From an uncultured Planctomycetaceae bacterium (GTDB lineage: Bacteria > Planctomycetota > Planctomycetia > Pirellulales > UBA1268), in assembly GCA_937926325.1 (NCBI GenBank), contig CALAZQ010000373.1, forward strand, positions 1 through 6,082: a stretch of 6,082 bases of DNA, given 5' to 3'. The notes under the pieces were generated by a model. The model was given only the letters and a program-made list of their open reading frames with translations, did no database searches and had not been told where the DNA came from. Each line of letters starts with the position of its first letter. Positions within the stretch are counted from its first letter, which is position 1. A program made the translations under genes and the position numbers. Of this stretch, positions 1-5,518 are shown one piece after another.

Positions 1-666
1 TTCTATGACGTCGATGCCACCGCTGCCGCAGTGGCTGGTGGTGAGGCCATGGAGCGGGGTGACTTCGCCACCGGCTTCTACGAGGCGAGCATCCGCCGCA
101 ATCCCGATCGTATCCAGGTGCTGCTCAGCCGGGTGGGGAACGTCTGGGGGATCCCGCTGAAGCTCTCCAAGGCGGTGACGCTGTCGGCCGGCTCTGACAC
201 CCTCGAGATCGGCTACAAGCTGGAGGGCCTGCCTGCCGACTTCTGTCAGCATCTCGCCGTCGAGTTCAACTTTGCCGGCCTGCCGTCTGATGCGGCCGGC
301 CGCTGCTTCCGTAACGGCGACGGTCATGACCTGGGCCAGCTCGGCAGTCGGCTTGACCTCAAGGAGGTCTCACAACTTTCTCTCGAGGATGACTGGCTCG
401 ACATCCGGGCCACACTCAACTGCCAGGTGGCCAGCAACGGTGGCCTTGCCGGGGTCTGGACCTTCCCGATCGAGTCGGTGAGTCAGTCAGAGGGGGGCTT
501 TGAGCTGGTACACCAGTCGGTGGTGGTGATGCCCCACTGGATCGTTACCCCCGACGCCTCCGGCTGCTGGCAGGTGGTCCTCAGCCTTACCGCCGGCAGC
601 CTCGCAACCGCTGCCGCCCCGGCCGACGCTGCCAGAGCAGCAGCCAAGCTCCGCACGGGGGCATAG
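1..666 (+). CDS. GH57-type alpha-amylase/4-alpha-glucanotransferase, C-terminal part (5' end off the window)
   Basis: The reading frame is open from base 1 to the TAG at 664-666, so this is the last 221 residues of a longer protein; an internal GTG at 31 is probably not the start. The fragment looks like the all-beta C-terminal domain of GH57 alpha-amylase/4-alpha-glucanotransferases (the DUF1926-type domain). The best signature is PIESVSQSEGGFELVHQ, starting at fragment residue 156, preceded by an AVEFNFAG strand and a DDWLDIRATL stretch. Family knowledge: these enzymes cleave or transfer alpha-1,4-glucan chains in glycogen or maltodextrin metabolism, usually in the cytoplasm. The catalytic (beta/alpha)7 barrel lies outside the window, so activity cannot be judged here. 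The last 20 or so residues are Ala-rich and look like a disordered tail. The gene converges on bioD with 3 bases between the stops and no room for a separate terminator. The domain family is fairly secure; the exact enzyme activity is not. Confidence 0.75.
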   Translation, partial: FYDVDATAAAVAGGEAMERGDFATGFYEASIRRNPDRIQVLLSRVGNVWGIPLKLSKAVTLSAGSDTLEIGYKLEGLPADFCQHLAVEFNFAGLPSDAAGRCFRNGDGHDLGQLGSRLDLKEVSQLSLEDDWLDIRATLNCQVASNGGLAGVWTFPIESVSQSEGGFELVHQSVVVMPHWIVTPDASGCWQVVLSLTAGSLATAAAPADAARAAAKLRTGA

Positions 667-669
667 TCC

Positions 670-1371
670 TCAACGCGGTCGTACCGTCGCGGCCAGGCGG
701 CCCCAGTCGATCGGCGGTTCGATCCTGTCGGCGCGATGGCCCAGCCAGCCGATGGGCAGCTTAGGCAACCGTCTTCGCAGGTCGGCCAGTGAGGCCGTCG
801 CAATCGACACTGGGCTGTCGGGGTGATGAGCCGGCCCCGTCTCGGCAAGAGCAGCTGTTTCAGAAATCACGACCGCCGCCACGGTCAGTCCCACGGCCTG
901 CGCTGCCGTGACAGTAGCCAACGTCCGGCCGATCAGACCGAGGCGGGCGGCATCGACCACGACCACCGGCAGGCCCAGGTCGCAGGCCAGATCGGCATTG
1001 AGGGTGGTCGGCCCCAGCGGTGAGAAAAGCCCGCCGGCTCCCTCCACCACGATCAACTCGCCGACGAGATGAGGCACGATCCCCTGCCGCAACAGTTGTT
1101 CATCGACTCGACGCCCCTCTGCCCGGGCTGCCTGCTCAGGCGCAATGGCGGCTTGGAACGCCTGCGGGCAGACGTCAGCGAGTTCGCCGGGGCAGCCGGC
1201 GGCCTGCCAGAGTTGTTCTGGGTCGGACTGATTTGGCTGGACACCGCTGGCGACCGGCTTGTAGGCCCGGCAGTTGCTGCCAGCGGTTACCAGCTGCCGC
1301 AGGACCGCCATCGCAACCGCCGTCTTCCCGACGTCGGTATCGGTGCCAGCAATGTAGATGCCTGCCGCCAT
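670..1371 (-). CDS. bioD: Dethiobiotin synthetase (ATP-dependent), BioD
   Basis: BioD forms the ureido ring of dethiobiotin from 7,8-diaminononanoate, CO2 and ATP, the penultimate step of biotin synthesis, as a cytoplasmic dimer. The 233-residue product has the usual family length. It has the P-loop GTDTDVGKT at residues 9-17, the substrate-binding AYKPVASG with Lys38, an SDPEQL acidic segment near residue 50, and the VVEGAGGLFSPLG motif at 108-120 that matches the Mg/ATP-binding EGAGG of the family. The ATG at 1371 is supported by a strong Shine-Dalgarno sequence GGAAGGG at 1377-1383 with 5-base spacing. No other biotin genes (bioA, bioB, bioF) are in the window, so bioD appears as a single gene. 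It is divergent from feoA and convergent with the GH57 gene. The Fur-like palindrome at 1452-1470 lies 81 bases upstream of its start and could touch its promoter, but its more likely target is feo. Confidence 0.95.
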   Translation of the reverse strand: MAAGIYIAGTDTDVGKTAVAMAVLRQLVTAGSNCRAYKPVASGVQPNQSDPEQLWQAAGCPGELADVCPQAFQAAIAPEQAARAEGRRVDEQLLRQGIVPHLVGELIVVEGAGGLFSPLGPTTLNADLACDLGLPVVVVDAARLGLIGRTLATVTAAQAVGLTVAAVVISETAALAETGPAHHPDSPVSIATASLADLRRRLPKLPIGWLGHRADRIEPPIDWGRLAATVRPR

Positions 1372-1376
1372 TGCAG

Positions 1377-1383
1377 CCCTTCC
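1377..1383 (-). promoter_or_regulatory. Ribosome binding site of bioD
   Basis: On the minus strand GGAAGGG is followed by CTGCA and then the ATG at 1371, a 5-base spacing. It is a clear Shine-Dalgarno sequence and supports this start codon. Confidence 0.7.
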
Positions 1384-1411
1384 AAACCTGCCGCATGTGA
1401 GGCCGATCCAC

Positions 1412-1440
1412 TTGTCCGGCCAGGACCACCAATCTAGGAT
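1412..1440 (+). promoter_or_regulatory. Candidate sigma70-type promoter of the feo operon
   Basis: TTGTCC at 1412-1417 and TAGGAT at 1435-1440 are separated by 17 bases, each matching the -35 and -10 consensus at 4 of 6 positions. Transcription would start near 1447, placing the Fur-like palindrome (1452-1470) just after the start point, a position where a bound repressor would block initiation. On the other strand, TTGAGA (1469-1464) and TATCAT (1444-1439) with a 19-base spacer could be a bioD promoter overlapping the same palindrome. Both calls are weak matches read by eye. Confidence 0.3.
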
Positions 1441-1451
1441 GATAGATTGAT

Positions 1452-1470
1452 GTTGAGAATGAATCTCAAC
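1452..1470. promoter_or_regulatory. Fur box (iron-responsive operator) upstream of feoAB
   Basis: The 19-bp site GTTGAGAATGAATCTCAAC has perfect 7-bp inverted arms (GTTGAGA / TCTCAAC) around a 5-base centre. Read as the 7-1-7 Fur model TGATAATNATTATCA, the core TGAGAAT-G-AATCTCA at 1454-1468 matches 11 of 14 arm positions. It sits 79 bases before the feoA start, in the only promoter region that can serve the operon. Fur with Fe2+ commonly represses feo genes, so low iron would switch this operon on. A different metalloregulator using a similar palindrome is possible, and no regulator gene is in the window. Confidence 0.7.
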
Positions 1471-1479
1471 TTTTCCTGC

Positions 1480-1508
1480 GATCGGTTCCGATTGCCAATG
1501 AACCGATC
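1480..1508. repeat. Inverted repeat in the feoA leader
   Basis: GATCGGTT at 1480-1487 and AACCGATC at 1501-1508 are perfect 8-bp inverted arms separated by 13 bases. The element lies between the Fur-like box and feoA and would be in the 5' untranslated RNA if transcription starts near 1447. It could be an RNA hairpin or a second operator. It has no adjoining T-run and so is not an intrinsic terminator. Confidence 0.5.
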
Positions 1509-1549
1509 TTTACTCCGTCTACCCGCACCCCATCAAAACGGATTTTCGG

Positions 1550-1774
1550 ATGCGATCGCTGGAAAAAATGGTGGTTGGTTCGACGGCCCAAGTTGTTGAC
1601 GTCTTAGGTGAAGATACAACCTCCCTGCGGCTGCTGGAGATGGGCCTGACGCCGGGCGTTGACGTCACTGTGGTCGGCACCGCGCCGCTCGGCGACCCGC
1701 TGGAACTGGAACTACGCGGCTACCGACTGTCGATTCGCCGCAATGAGGCGGCCCGGGTGGCAATTCACCCCTGA
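1550..1774 (+). CDS. feoA: Ferrous iron transport accessory protein FeoA
   Basis: FeoA is a small cytoplasmic SH3-like beta-barrel protein thought to act with FeoB in Fe2+ uptake. The 74-residue product has the usual length and family pattern: an N-terminal L..M..G start, SLRLLEMGLTPGVDVTVV in the first half, APLGDPLELELRGYRLSIRR in the second, and a closing NEAARVAI. The ATG at 1550 has only a weak upstream purine stretch (ACGGA at 1538-1542). A second in-frame ATG at 1568 is preceded by GGAAAAA, but it would remove the leading strand residues typical of FeoA, so 1550 is preferred. It is the first gene of the feo operon, 51 bases before feoB, and downstream of the Fur-like box. Confidence 0.95.
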   Translation: MRSLEKMVVGSTAQVVDVLGEDTTSLRLLEMGLTPGVDVTVVGTAPLGDPLELELRGYRLSIRRNEAARVAIHP

Positions 1775-1825
1775 CACTCACGCACCCGTGCAGCCCCCAA
1801 AGCTGCTCGCTGACTGGAATGGTCA

Positions 1826-3841
1826 ATGTCTTCCGCCCAGGCTCTTGATATCCCCGACCCGTCAGCCGCGACACCCGACCAGGCCAGCCGCCACCTGACC
1901 GTCGCCCTGCTGGGCAATCCCAACACCGGCAAAAGCACGCTTTTCTCGGCACTGGCCGGCATCCCGACCCGAATCGGTAACTACCCCGGGGTTACCGTTG
2001 AGGAGAAGATCGGGCGGTTCACCCATCGTGGCCAGAGCATTGAGCTGATCGATCTGCCCGGCACCTACAGCCTGGTGGCCAAGAGCCCCGACGAGCAGGT
2101 GGTGGTCGATGTGCTCGAGGGCCAGATGAAGGGTGTCACCCGCCCCGACTGCGTGGTGGTGGTGGCCGACGCCACCAACTTGGCCCGCAATCTCTATCTC
2201 GTCAGCCAGGCGCTTGCTGTTGGCCTGCCGGTGATCGTCGCCCTCACGCTTGGTGATGTGGCCGAGGCCAAGGGCATTGCCGTCGATACCGCGGCCCTCT
2301 CCCGGGAACTGGGCTGCCCTGTCATCAGCGTGGTCGCCCCGCGGCGGCTGGGCATTGGGCGGCTGGCCGACATGCTGGTCGAGGCCAGTGACTGGCAGCC
2401 AGCTGCTCTGCCTGAGCGACTAGCCACCTGCCTGGCCGCAGCTGACCCAGCCCGTCCCGCTGCTGCTGCTGAGGCAATCGCCCGCTACGTTTGGATCGAT
2501 GAGGTGGTGGGGCAGGTGGTCACCCGTCAGACCGACCACCGCCGTTCGGTCAGCGATCGCATCGACAGCCTGCTGACCCACCGGCTCTGGGGCACGCTGG
2601 TCTTCGTTGCAACCATGCTGGCAATCTTCAGTTCGATTTTCTGGCTGGCGGCGCCGCTGATGGATCTGATCTCAGCGGGCGTTGATACCGTCGCCGGTTG
2701 GGCCGATAGCCTGCTGCCGGAGGGGACGCTGAAGTCGCTCCTGATCGACGGTGTGATTGCCGGAGTCGGTGGCGTGGTCGTCTTCCTACCGCAGATTGCG
2801 ATTCTGTTTCTGTTTGTCGCCGTCCTCGAGGGCTGCGGCTATTTGTCGCGGGCCGCCTTCCTGATGGACCGGCTGTTGGTCGGAGTCGGGCTGTCGGGCA
2901 AGTCGTTCATTCCGCTGCTGTCGAGCTTCGCCTGTGCCATTCCGGGCATCATGGCGGCCCGCACCATTGAAAACCGTCGGGACCGGCTGCTGACAATTCT
3001 GGTAGCGCCGCTGATGAGCTGTTCGGCCCGGTTGCCGGTCTATCTGCTGCTCTGCGGGGCCTTTGTGCCCAACGTGGCGGTGGGAGTTTCCTGGCTGCGG
3101 CTGCCGGCGGTGGTGCTGGCGGCGATGTACGCCGTCGGGGTCGTGGTGGCAGCGGCGGTCGCCTTTGTCCTGTCCCGAACGGTCTTCCGCGGCCCGCCGC
3201 AGCCCTTCGTGATGGAACTGCCCGGCTGGCGGTGGCCGCAGCCGGCGGTGGTGCTTGAGCGGGTCCGCGAGGCGGCGGTGTCATTTCTGAAAAACGCCGG
3301 CACCCTGATCATGGCAGTCAGCATCGTGGTCTGGGCCCTGGGCAGCTATCCCAAGCCCGAACTGCCGGCCGCCGACGTCGCCGACGCCGCAGTGCTCAAG
3401 GGTGAGGCCTTGCGACAGAGTTTTCTCGGCCGGGCCGGCCACTTTATTGAACCGGTGGTCAAGCCGCTGGGCTGGGACTGGCGGCTGGGCTGTGCGGCCG
3501 TGGCGAGCTTTCCGGCCCGCGAGGTTGTCCTGGGCACCCTCGGGGTGATCTACAACCTCGGCGACGTCGACCCCGGTGAGGAAGAGGGGGCGAGCCTGCT
3601 GATCCGCCAGCTGCGGGCGGCCACCTGGGATGGCAGTGACCGCAAGGTCTTTACGTTGCCGGTCGCCCTCTCAATCATGGTCTTCTTCGCCCTTTGCGCG
3701 CAGTGCGCCAGCACCCTGGTGGTGATTGGCAAAGAAACCGGCAGCTGGGTCTGGCCGGTGGTCACCTTCGGTTACATGACAGGGCTCGCCTGGCTGGGGG
3801 CATTCGTGACCTACCAGGCGGGCACGGCACTCGGCTGGTAG
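1826..3841 (+). CDS. feoB: Ferrous iron transporter FeoB (GTPase-permease)
   Basis: FeoB is the inner-membrane Fe2+ importer, with an N-terminal G domain controlling a membrane pore. After a 24-residue Pro/Ala-rich lead come the P-loop GNPNTGKST (30-38), the G2 Thr57 in NYPGVTVEEK, and G3 DLPGT (76-80). The G4 position reads TLGD (141-144) where the family normally has NxxD; Asp144 is kept but Asn is Thr. G5 is also loose (VVAPRRLGIG). A helical linker leads to the first membrane segment near residue 256. The pore motifs are intact: GYLSRAAFLMDRLL, FACAIPGIMAAR with Cys370, APLMSCSARLPVY with Cys399, and CAQCASTLVVIGKETGSW with Cys624 and Cys627. At 671 residues it is shorter than E. coli FeoB (773) but within the family range. 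The ATG at 1826 has only a weak GGA upstream (1815-1817). A small membrane protein gene follows 39 bases after the stop. Confidence 0.97.
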   Translation: MSSAQALDIPDPSAATPDQASRHLTVALLGNPNTGKSTLFSALAGIPTRIGNYPGVTVEEKIGRFTHRGQSIELIDLPGTYSLVAKSPDEQVVVDVLEGQMKGVTRPDCVVVVADATNLARNLYLVSQALAVGLPVIVALTLGDVAEAKGIAVDTAALSRELGCPVISVVAPRRLGIGRLADMLVEASDWQPAALPERLATCLAAADPARPAAAAEAIARYVWIDEVVGQVVTRQTDHRRSVSDRIDSLLTHRLWGTLVFVATMLAIFSSIFWLAAPLMDLISAGVDTVAGWADSLLPEGTLKSLLIDGVIAGVGGVVVFLPQIAILFLFVAVLEGCGYLSRAAFLMDRLLVGVGLSGKSFIPLLSSFACAIPGIMAARTIENRRDRLLTILVAPLMSCSARLPVYLLLCGAFVPNVAVGVSWLRLPAVVLAAMYAVGVVVAAAVAFVLSRTVFRGPPQPFVMELPGWRWPQPAVVLERVREAAVSFLKNAGTLIMAVSIVVWALGSYPKPELPAADVADAAVLKGEALRQSFLGRAGHFIEPVVKPLGWDWRLGCAAVASFPAREVVLGTLGVIYNLGDVDPGEEEGASLLIRQLRAATWDGSDRKVFTLPVALSIMVFFALCAQCASTLVVIGKETGSWVWPVVTFGYMTGLAWLGAFVTYQAGTALGW

Positions 3842-3880
3842 GGCCGGGGACAAGAACTGAACGCCGTTCTAGCAGCTGCT

Positions 3881-4057
3881 ATGCAGGACCTCCTCGCCAT
3901 CGCGATCGTCACCGCCGCGGGGCTCTGGCTGGCTCGCCATCTCTGGCGGCGGCTCGCTGCCCCACCCTGCCAGCCCCCCTCGATCAGCCCACCCGGCAGC
4001 GATGGCTTTGTGCCGCTGGAGCAACTTCGCCGCCCGAACGACCGCGGCTCACGCTGA
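3881..4057 (+). CDS. Small single-span membrane protein following feoB (58 aa), possible Feo accessory
   Basis: A 58-codon frame from ATG 3881 to TGA 4055-4057 encodes a hydrophobic N-terminus (about residues 4-18, LLAIAIVTAAGLWLA), a positive stretch with Arg19, Arg23 and Arg24, then a Pro-rich tail with a single Cys30 and an ending LEQLRRPNDRGSR. This fits a single membrane helix with a cytoplasmic tail. Many feo operons end with a short membrane protein (the FeoB-associated Cys-rich family) or with FeoC. Position and layout resemble the first, but only one Cys is present, so membership is not established. There is no clear Shine-Dalgarno sequence; a 10-bp self-complementary AGCAGCTGCT sits immediately before the ATG. 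The gene is in the same frame as feoB with no stop between the feoB TAG and this ATG, so CTG at 3857 or translational coupling are possible alternatives. It may also be a chance frame. Confidence 0.55.
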   Translation: MQDLLAIAIVTAAGLWLARHLWRRLAAPPCQPPSISPPGSDGFVPLEQLRRPNDRGSR

Positions 4058-4218
4058 CCGTCGGGCTTCGACCGCAGCCAAGTGAACCGTAGCCACCATC
4101 AGGCAATCCAGGGAAGGGAGGCTCAGGGGTCGGCGAACGCTCGAGGAGCGTTGGGCGTATCCTCGCCCCGCGACGAGACTTTTGCCGCCCCCGAGCCGGC
4201 GATACTTGTAGGCCGGGC
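4058..4218. other. Convergent spacer between the feo operon and the TatD-like gene
   Basis: This 161-base stretch lies between two convergent gene ends. I see no convincing coding frame in it. It holds a 7-bp perfect inverted repeat (4136-4152), a very weak stem CTCG/CGAG (4162-4177) followed by TTTT at 4180-4183, and most of a bulged hairpin that runs into the end of the TatD-like gene (4193-4220). One of these may end transcription, but none is a textbook terminator. Confidence 0.5.
4136..4152. repeat. 7-bp inverted repeat, tight hairpin
   Basis: AACGCTC (4136-4142) and GAGCGTT (4146-4152) are perfect inverted arms around a 3-base GAG loop. No T-run follows on either strand, so it may be a structure stabilising transcript ends rather than an intrinsic terminator. 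Confidence 0.4.
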
Positions 4219-4220
4219 TC
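4193..4220. repeat. Bulged hairpin overlapping the stop of the TatD-like gene
   Basis: GAGCCGGC (4193-4200) pairs with GCCGGGCTC (4212-4220) with one bulged G, giving 8 base pairs and an 11-base loop. It overlaps the last bases of the minus-strand gene (stop at 4219-4221). No T-run follows on the minus strand. It could be a 3'-end structure or one copy of a dispersed GC-rich palindrome. Confidence 0.35.
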
Positions 4221-5022
4221 AGTTCCCCAGGGCAAATCGGCCGCTCTGGCTCAAAAATGCCAGTGGGTTTTCGAGGCTGATTTTTTCGATCAGCTGCTGG
4301 GTATGGCCCCGCCGCCGCATCTCGACATGGCACTTGGGCACCGACAGCGGGTCACTCGGCCCCCAGTCCCCAGCCGAGTTGATCCAGAGCCGCTCGTTGC
4401 CATAGCACTCGATGATGTCGACCGCTCGCTGGGGTGTGCACTTGCTGTCAGGGTAGAGCGTCATGCCGGCCCAATAGCCGCGGTCGAGCACCTCGGCGAC
4501 AGTGTGCTCTTCGACATGGTCGATCAACACCCGGCCTGGATCGATGCCGGCGTTTGCCAGGGCATCCATCGTCAGTCGTGTGCCCTTGAGCTTGTCCTCC
4601 AGGTGCGGCGTATGCACCAGAATCAGCCGGTCGTGCCGCTTGGCCAACTCGATCTGCTCTTCCAGAATCGTTAGTTCATTGCGGGAGTTTTTGTTGAGGC
4701 CAATCTCACCGATCCCCAGCACGTTCGGCTTGTCGAGAAACTCCGGGATCAGGCCAATCACCTCCCGGGCAAAGACCGGGTCTTCGGCCTCTTTCGGATT
4801 GATGCAGAGCCAGCAGTGGTGGGCGATGCCGTACCGGGCCGCCCGCTTGGGCTCGACCTCGGTCAGCTGCCGGAAATAGTCATAGAACCCGCCCGGGCTT
4901 GAGCGGTCAAAGCCGGCCCAGAAGGCCGGCTCGGTGATGGCCACACAGCCGGCCTCGGCCATCGCCTGATAGTCGTCGGTGGTCCGGCTGACCATGTGGA
5001 TGTGCGGGTCGATGTAGGCCAT
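4219..5022 (-). CDS. TatD-like metal-dependent hydrolase, EboB-like
   Basis: The 267-residue product is an amidohydrolase-type TIM barrel of the TatD superfamily. Visible metal-ligand candidates are H7 and H9 (DPHIHM), E106 (GIGEIGLNK), H137 (LVHTPH), H169 (LIDHVEEHT) and D219 ([10 protein letters not shown]), the standard TatD set in the standard order. The opening [21 protein letters not shown] and the later [18 protein letters not shown] and SADWG-like [11 protein letters not shown] resemble, from memory, the EboB protein of the ebo cluster better than TatD nuclease itself. The ebo cluster is linked to export or processing of metabolites such as scytonemin precursors. No signal peptide is visible, so it is probably cytoplasmic. 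The ATG at 5022 follows AGGA (5028-5031) with 5-base spacing. It lies 39 bases downstream of a small gene on the same strand, probably in one operon. No other ebo genes are in the window, so the substrate is unknown. Confidence 0.85.
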   Translation of the reverse strand: MAYIDPHIHMVSRTTDDYQAMAEAGCVAITEPAFWAGFDRSSPGGFYDYFRQLTEVEPKRAARYGIAHHCWLCINPKEAEDPVFAREVIGLIPEFLDKPNVLGIGEIGLNKNSRNELTILEEQIELAKRHDRLILVHTPHLEDKLKGTRLTMDALANAGIDPGRVLIDHVEEHTVAEVLDRGYWAGMTLYPDSKCTPQRAVDIIECYGNERLWINSAGDWGPSDPLSVPKCHVEMRRRGHTQQLIEKISLENPLAFLSQSGRFALGN

Positions 5023-5061
5023 GGCGTTCCTGTGGCTCGGTGGTCGGGAAGTGGGAACGGC

Positions 5062-5376
5062 TCAGTAGTCGCCGTTGGGGTCAGCCCCGAGGGCTGACTG
5101 GGTGTGGGCGGCTGGCGTCGGCTCGGTGGTCTGGTCGCTGAGCAGTTCCTGCACCCGTTTTACCCGGTCGGCCTGACCGAGGCTGGCTGCATCGGTCAGC
5201 AGAGGGATCGCCTTATAGAGTGCCCGTACCCGGATGTCCTGCAGCCCCTCACCACCGCCGGCCCGCTCCAGCCGGTCGAGGAAGGCGGCGATATCGAGCA
5301 GCTTGGCCCGATGCTCCATGAAATACAGGTCCACCACCTGTTGGCTGGTCAGGGGACAGGTCTGTTTCGCCATCAT
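5062..5376 (-). CDS. Small helical protein of unknown function, upstream of the EboB-like hydrolase
   Basis: I do not recognise a named family. The product (104 residues from the first ATG, 103 from the second) is predicted by eye to be mostly alpha-helical. The central part has the well-patterned segment DLYFMEHRAKLLDIAAFLDR (residues 16-35), a Gly-rich turn (GGGEG, 40-44), a second helix region (IRVRALYKAIPLLTD) and a third (ADRVKRVQELLSDQ). The last 22 or so residues are low-complexity and probably disordered. There is no signal peptide or membrane span. Two ATGs are adjacent; GAGGAG at 5380-5385 is 3 bases from the first and 6 bases from the second (5373), so the second is the likelier start. 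It precedes the EboB-like gene by 39 bases and is probably cotranscribed with it. The charged E21-H22-R23 and D34-R35 could be functional, but this is only a guess. Confidence 0.8.
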   Translation of the reverse strand: MMAKQTCPLTSQQVVDLYFMEHRAKLLDIAAFLDRLERAGGGEGLQDIRVRALYKAIPLLTDAASLGQADRVKRVQELLSDQTTEPTPAAHTQSALGADPNGDY

Positions 5377-5379
5377 CGT

Positions 5380-5385
5380 CTCCTC
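5380..5385 (-). promoter_or_regulatory. Ribosome binding site deciding the start of the small helical protein
   Basis: GAGGAG on the minus strand lies 3 bases before the ATG at 5376 and 6 bases before the ATG at 5373. The spacing favours the second ATG. Confidence 0.6.
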
Positions 5386-5435
5386 GTTCCCGCTCAGTTC
5401 ATGTCAGCTTACGCCGTTGGTTTACGCCCGCCCAC

Positions 5436-5468
5436 AAAAAAGTCGGGGCGTCCCACGGACGCCCCGAC
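5436..5468 (-). terminator. Intrinsic terminator of groEL
   Basis: On the minus strand a perfect 12-bp stem GTCGGGGCGTCC / GGACGCCCCGAC (5468-5457 and 5453-5442) with a 3-base loop is followed at once by six T residues (5441-5436). It starts 50 bases after the groEL stop. This is a strong Rho-independent terminator and separates groEL from the downstream two-gene unit, whose own promoter would have to lie in 5377-5435 unless there is readthrough. Confidence 0.95.
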
Positions 5469-5518
5469 CCTCATGCTCGCTTGCTCAGCCGGCAACCCCG
5501 GCGGTGCCGCCCGGCCGA

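Noticed and set aside
1020..1437. Open frames on the plus strand opposite bioD that reach into the intergenic region
   Set aside because: They lie over a clearly conserved bioD, have Arg/Pro-rich translations and no ribosome binding site, so there is no support for coding.
2457..2475. GCT/GCC-rich triplet run in feoB (Ala stretch)
   Set aside because: A short run of alanine codons in the helical linker of FeoB. It is ordinary low complexity, not a functional repeat.
1552..2560. Two GCGATCGC octamers (1552-1559 and 2553-2560), the HIP1 motif of cyanobacteria
   Set aside because: Two copies in 6 kb of GC-rich DNA, both inside genes, is only modestly above chance and far below the density seen in HIP1-rich cyanobacteria. 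The remaining content does not point to cyanobacteria.
2949..3324. Long open frames on the minus strand opposite feoB
   Set aside because: Their products are Pro/Arg/Ala-rich with no domain resemblance, and they mirror the high third-position GC of feoB, so they are antisense shadows.
4162..4183. CTCG/CGAG stem followed by ACTTTT as a feo operon terminator on the plus strand
   Set aside because: The stem is only 4 bp with an 8-base loop and the T-run is four bases offset by AC, too weak to call as an intrinsic terminator.
4049..4333. Minus-strand frame covering the convergent spacer and the end of the hydrolase gene
   Set aside because: Most of it overlaps the hydrolase gene in another frame, its composition is not protein-like, and the spacer part is filled with inverted repeats.
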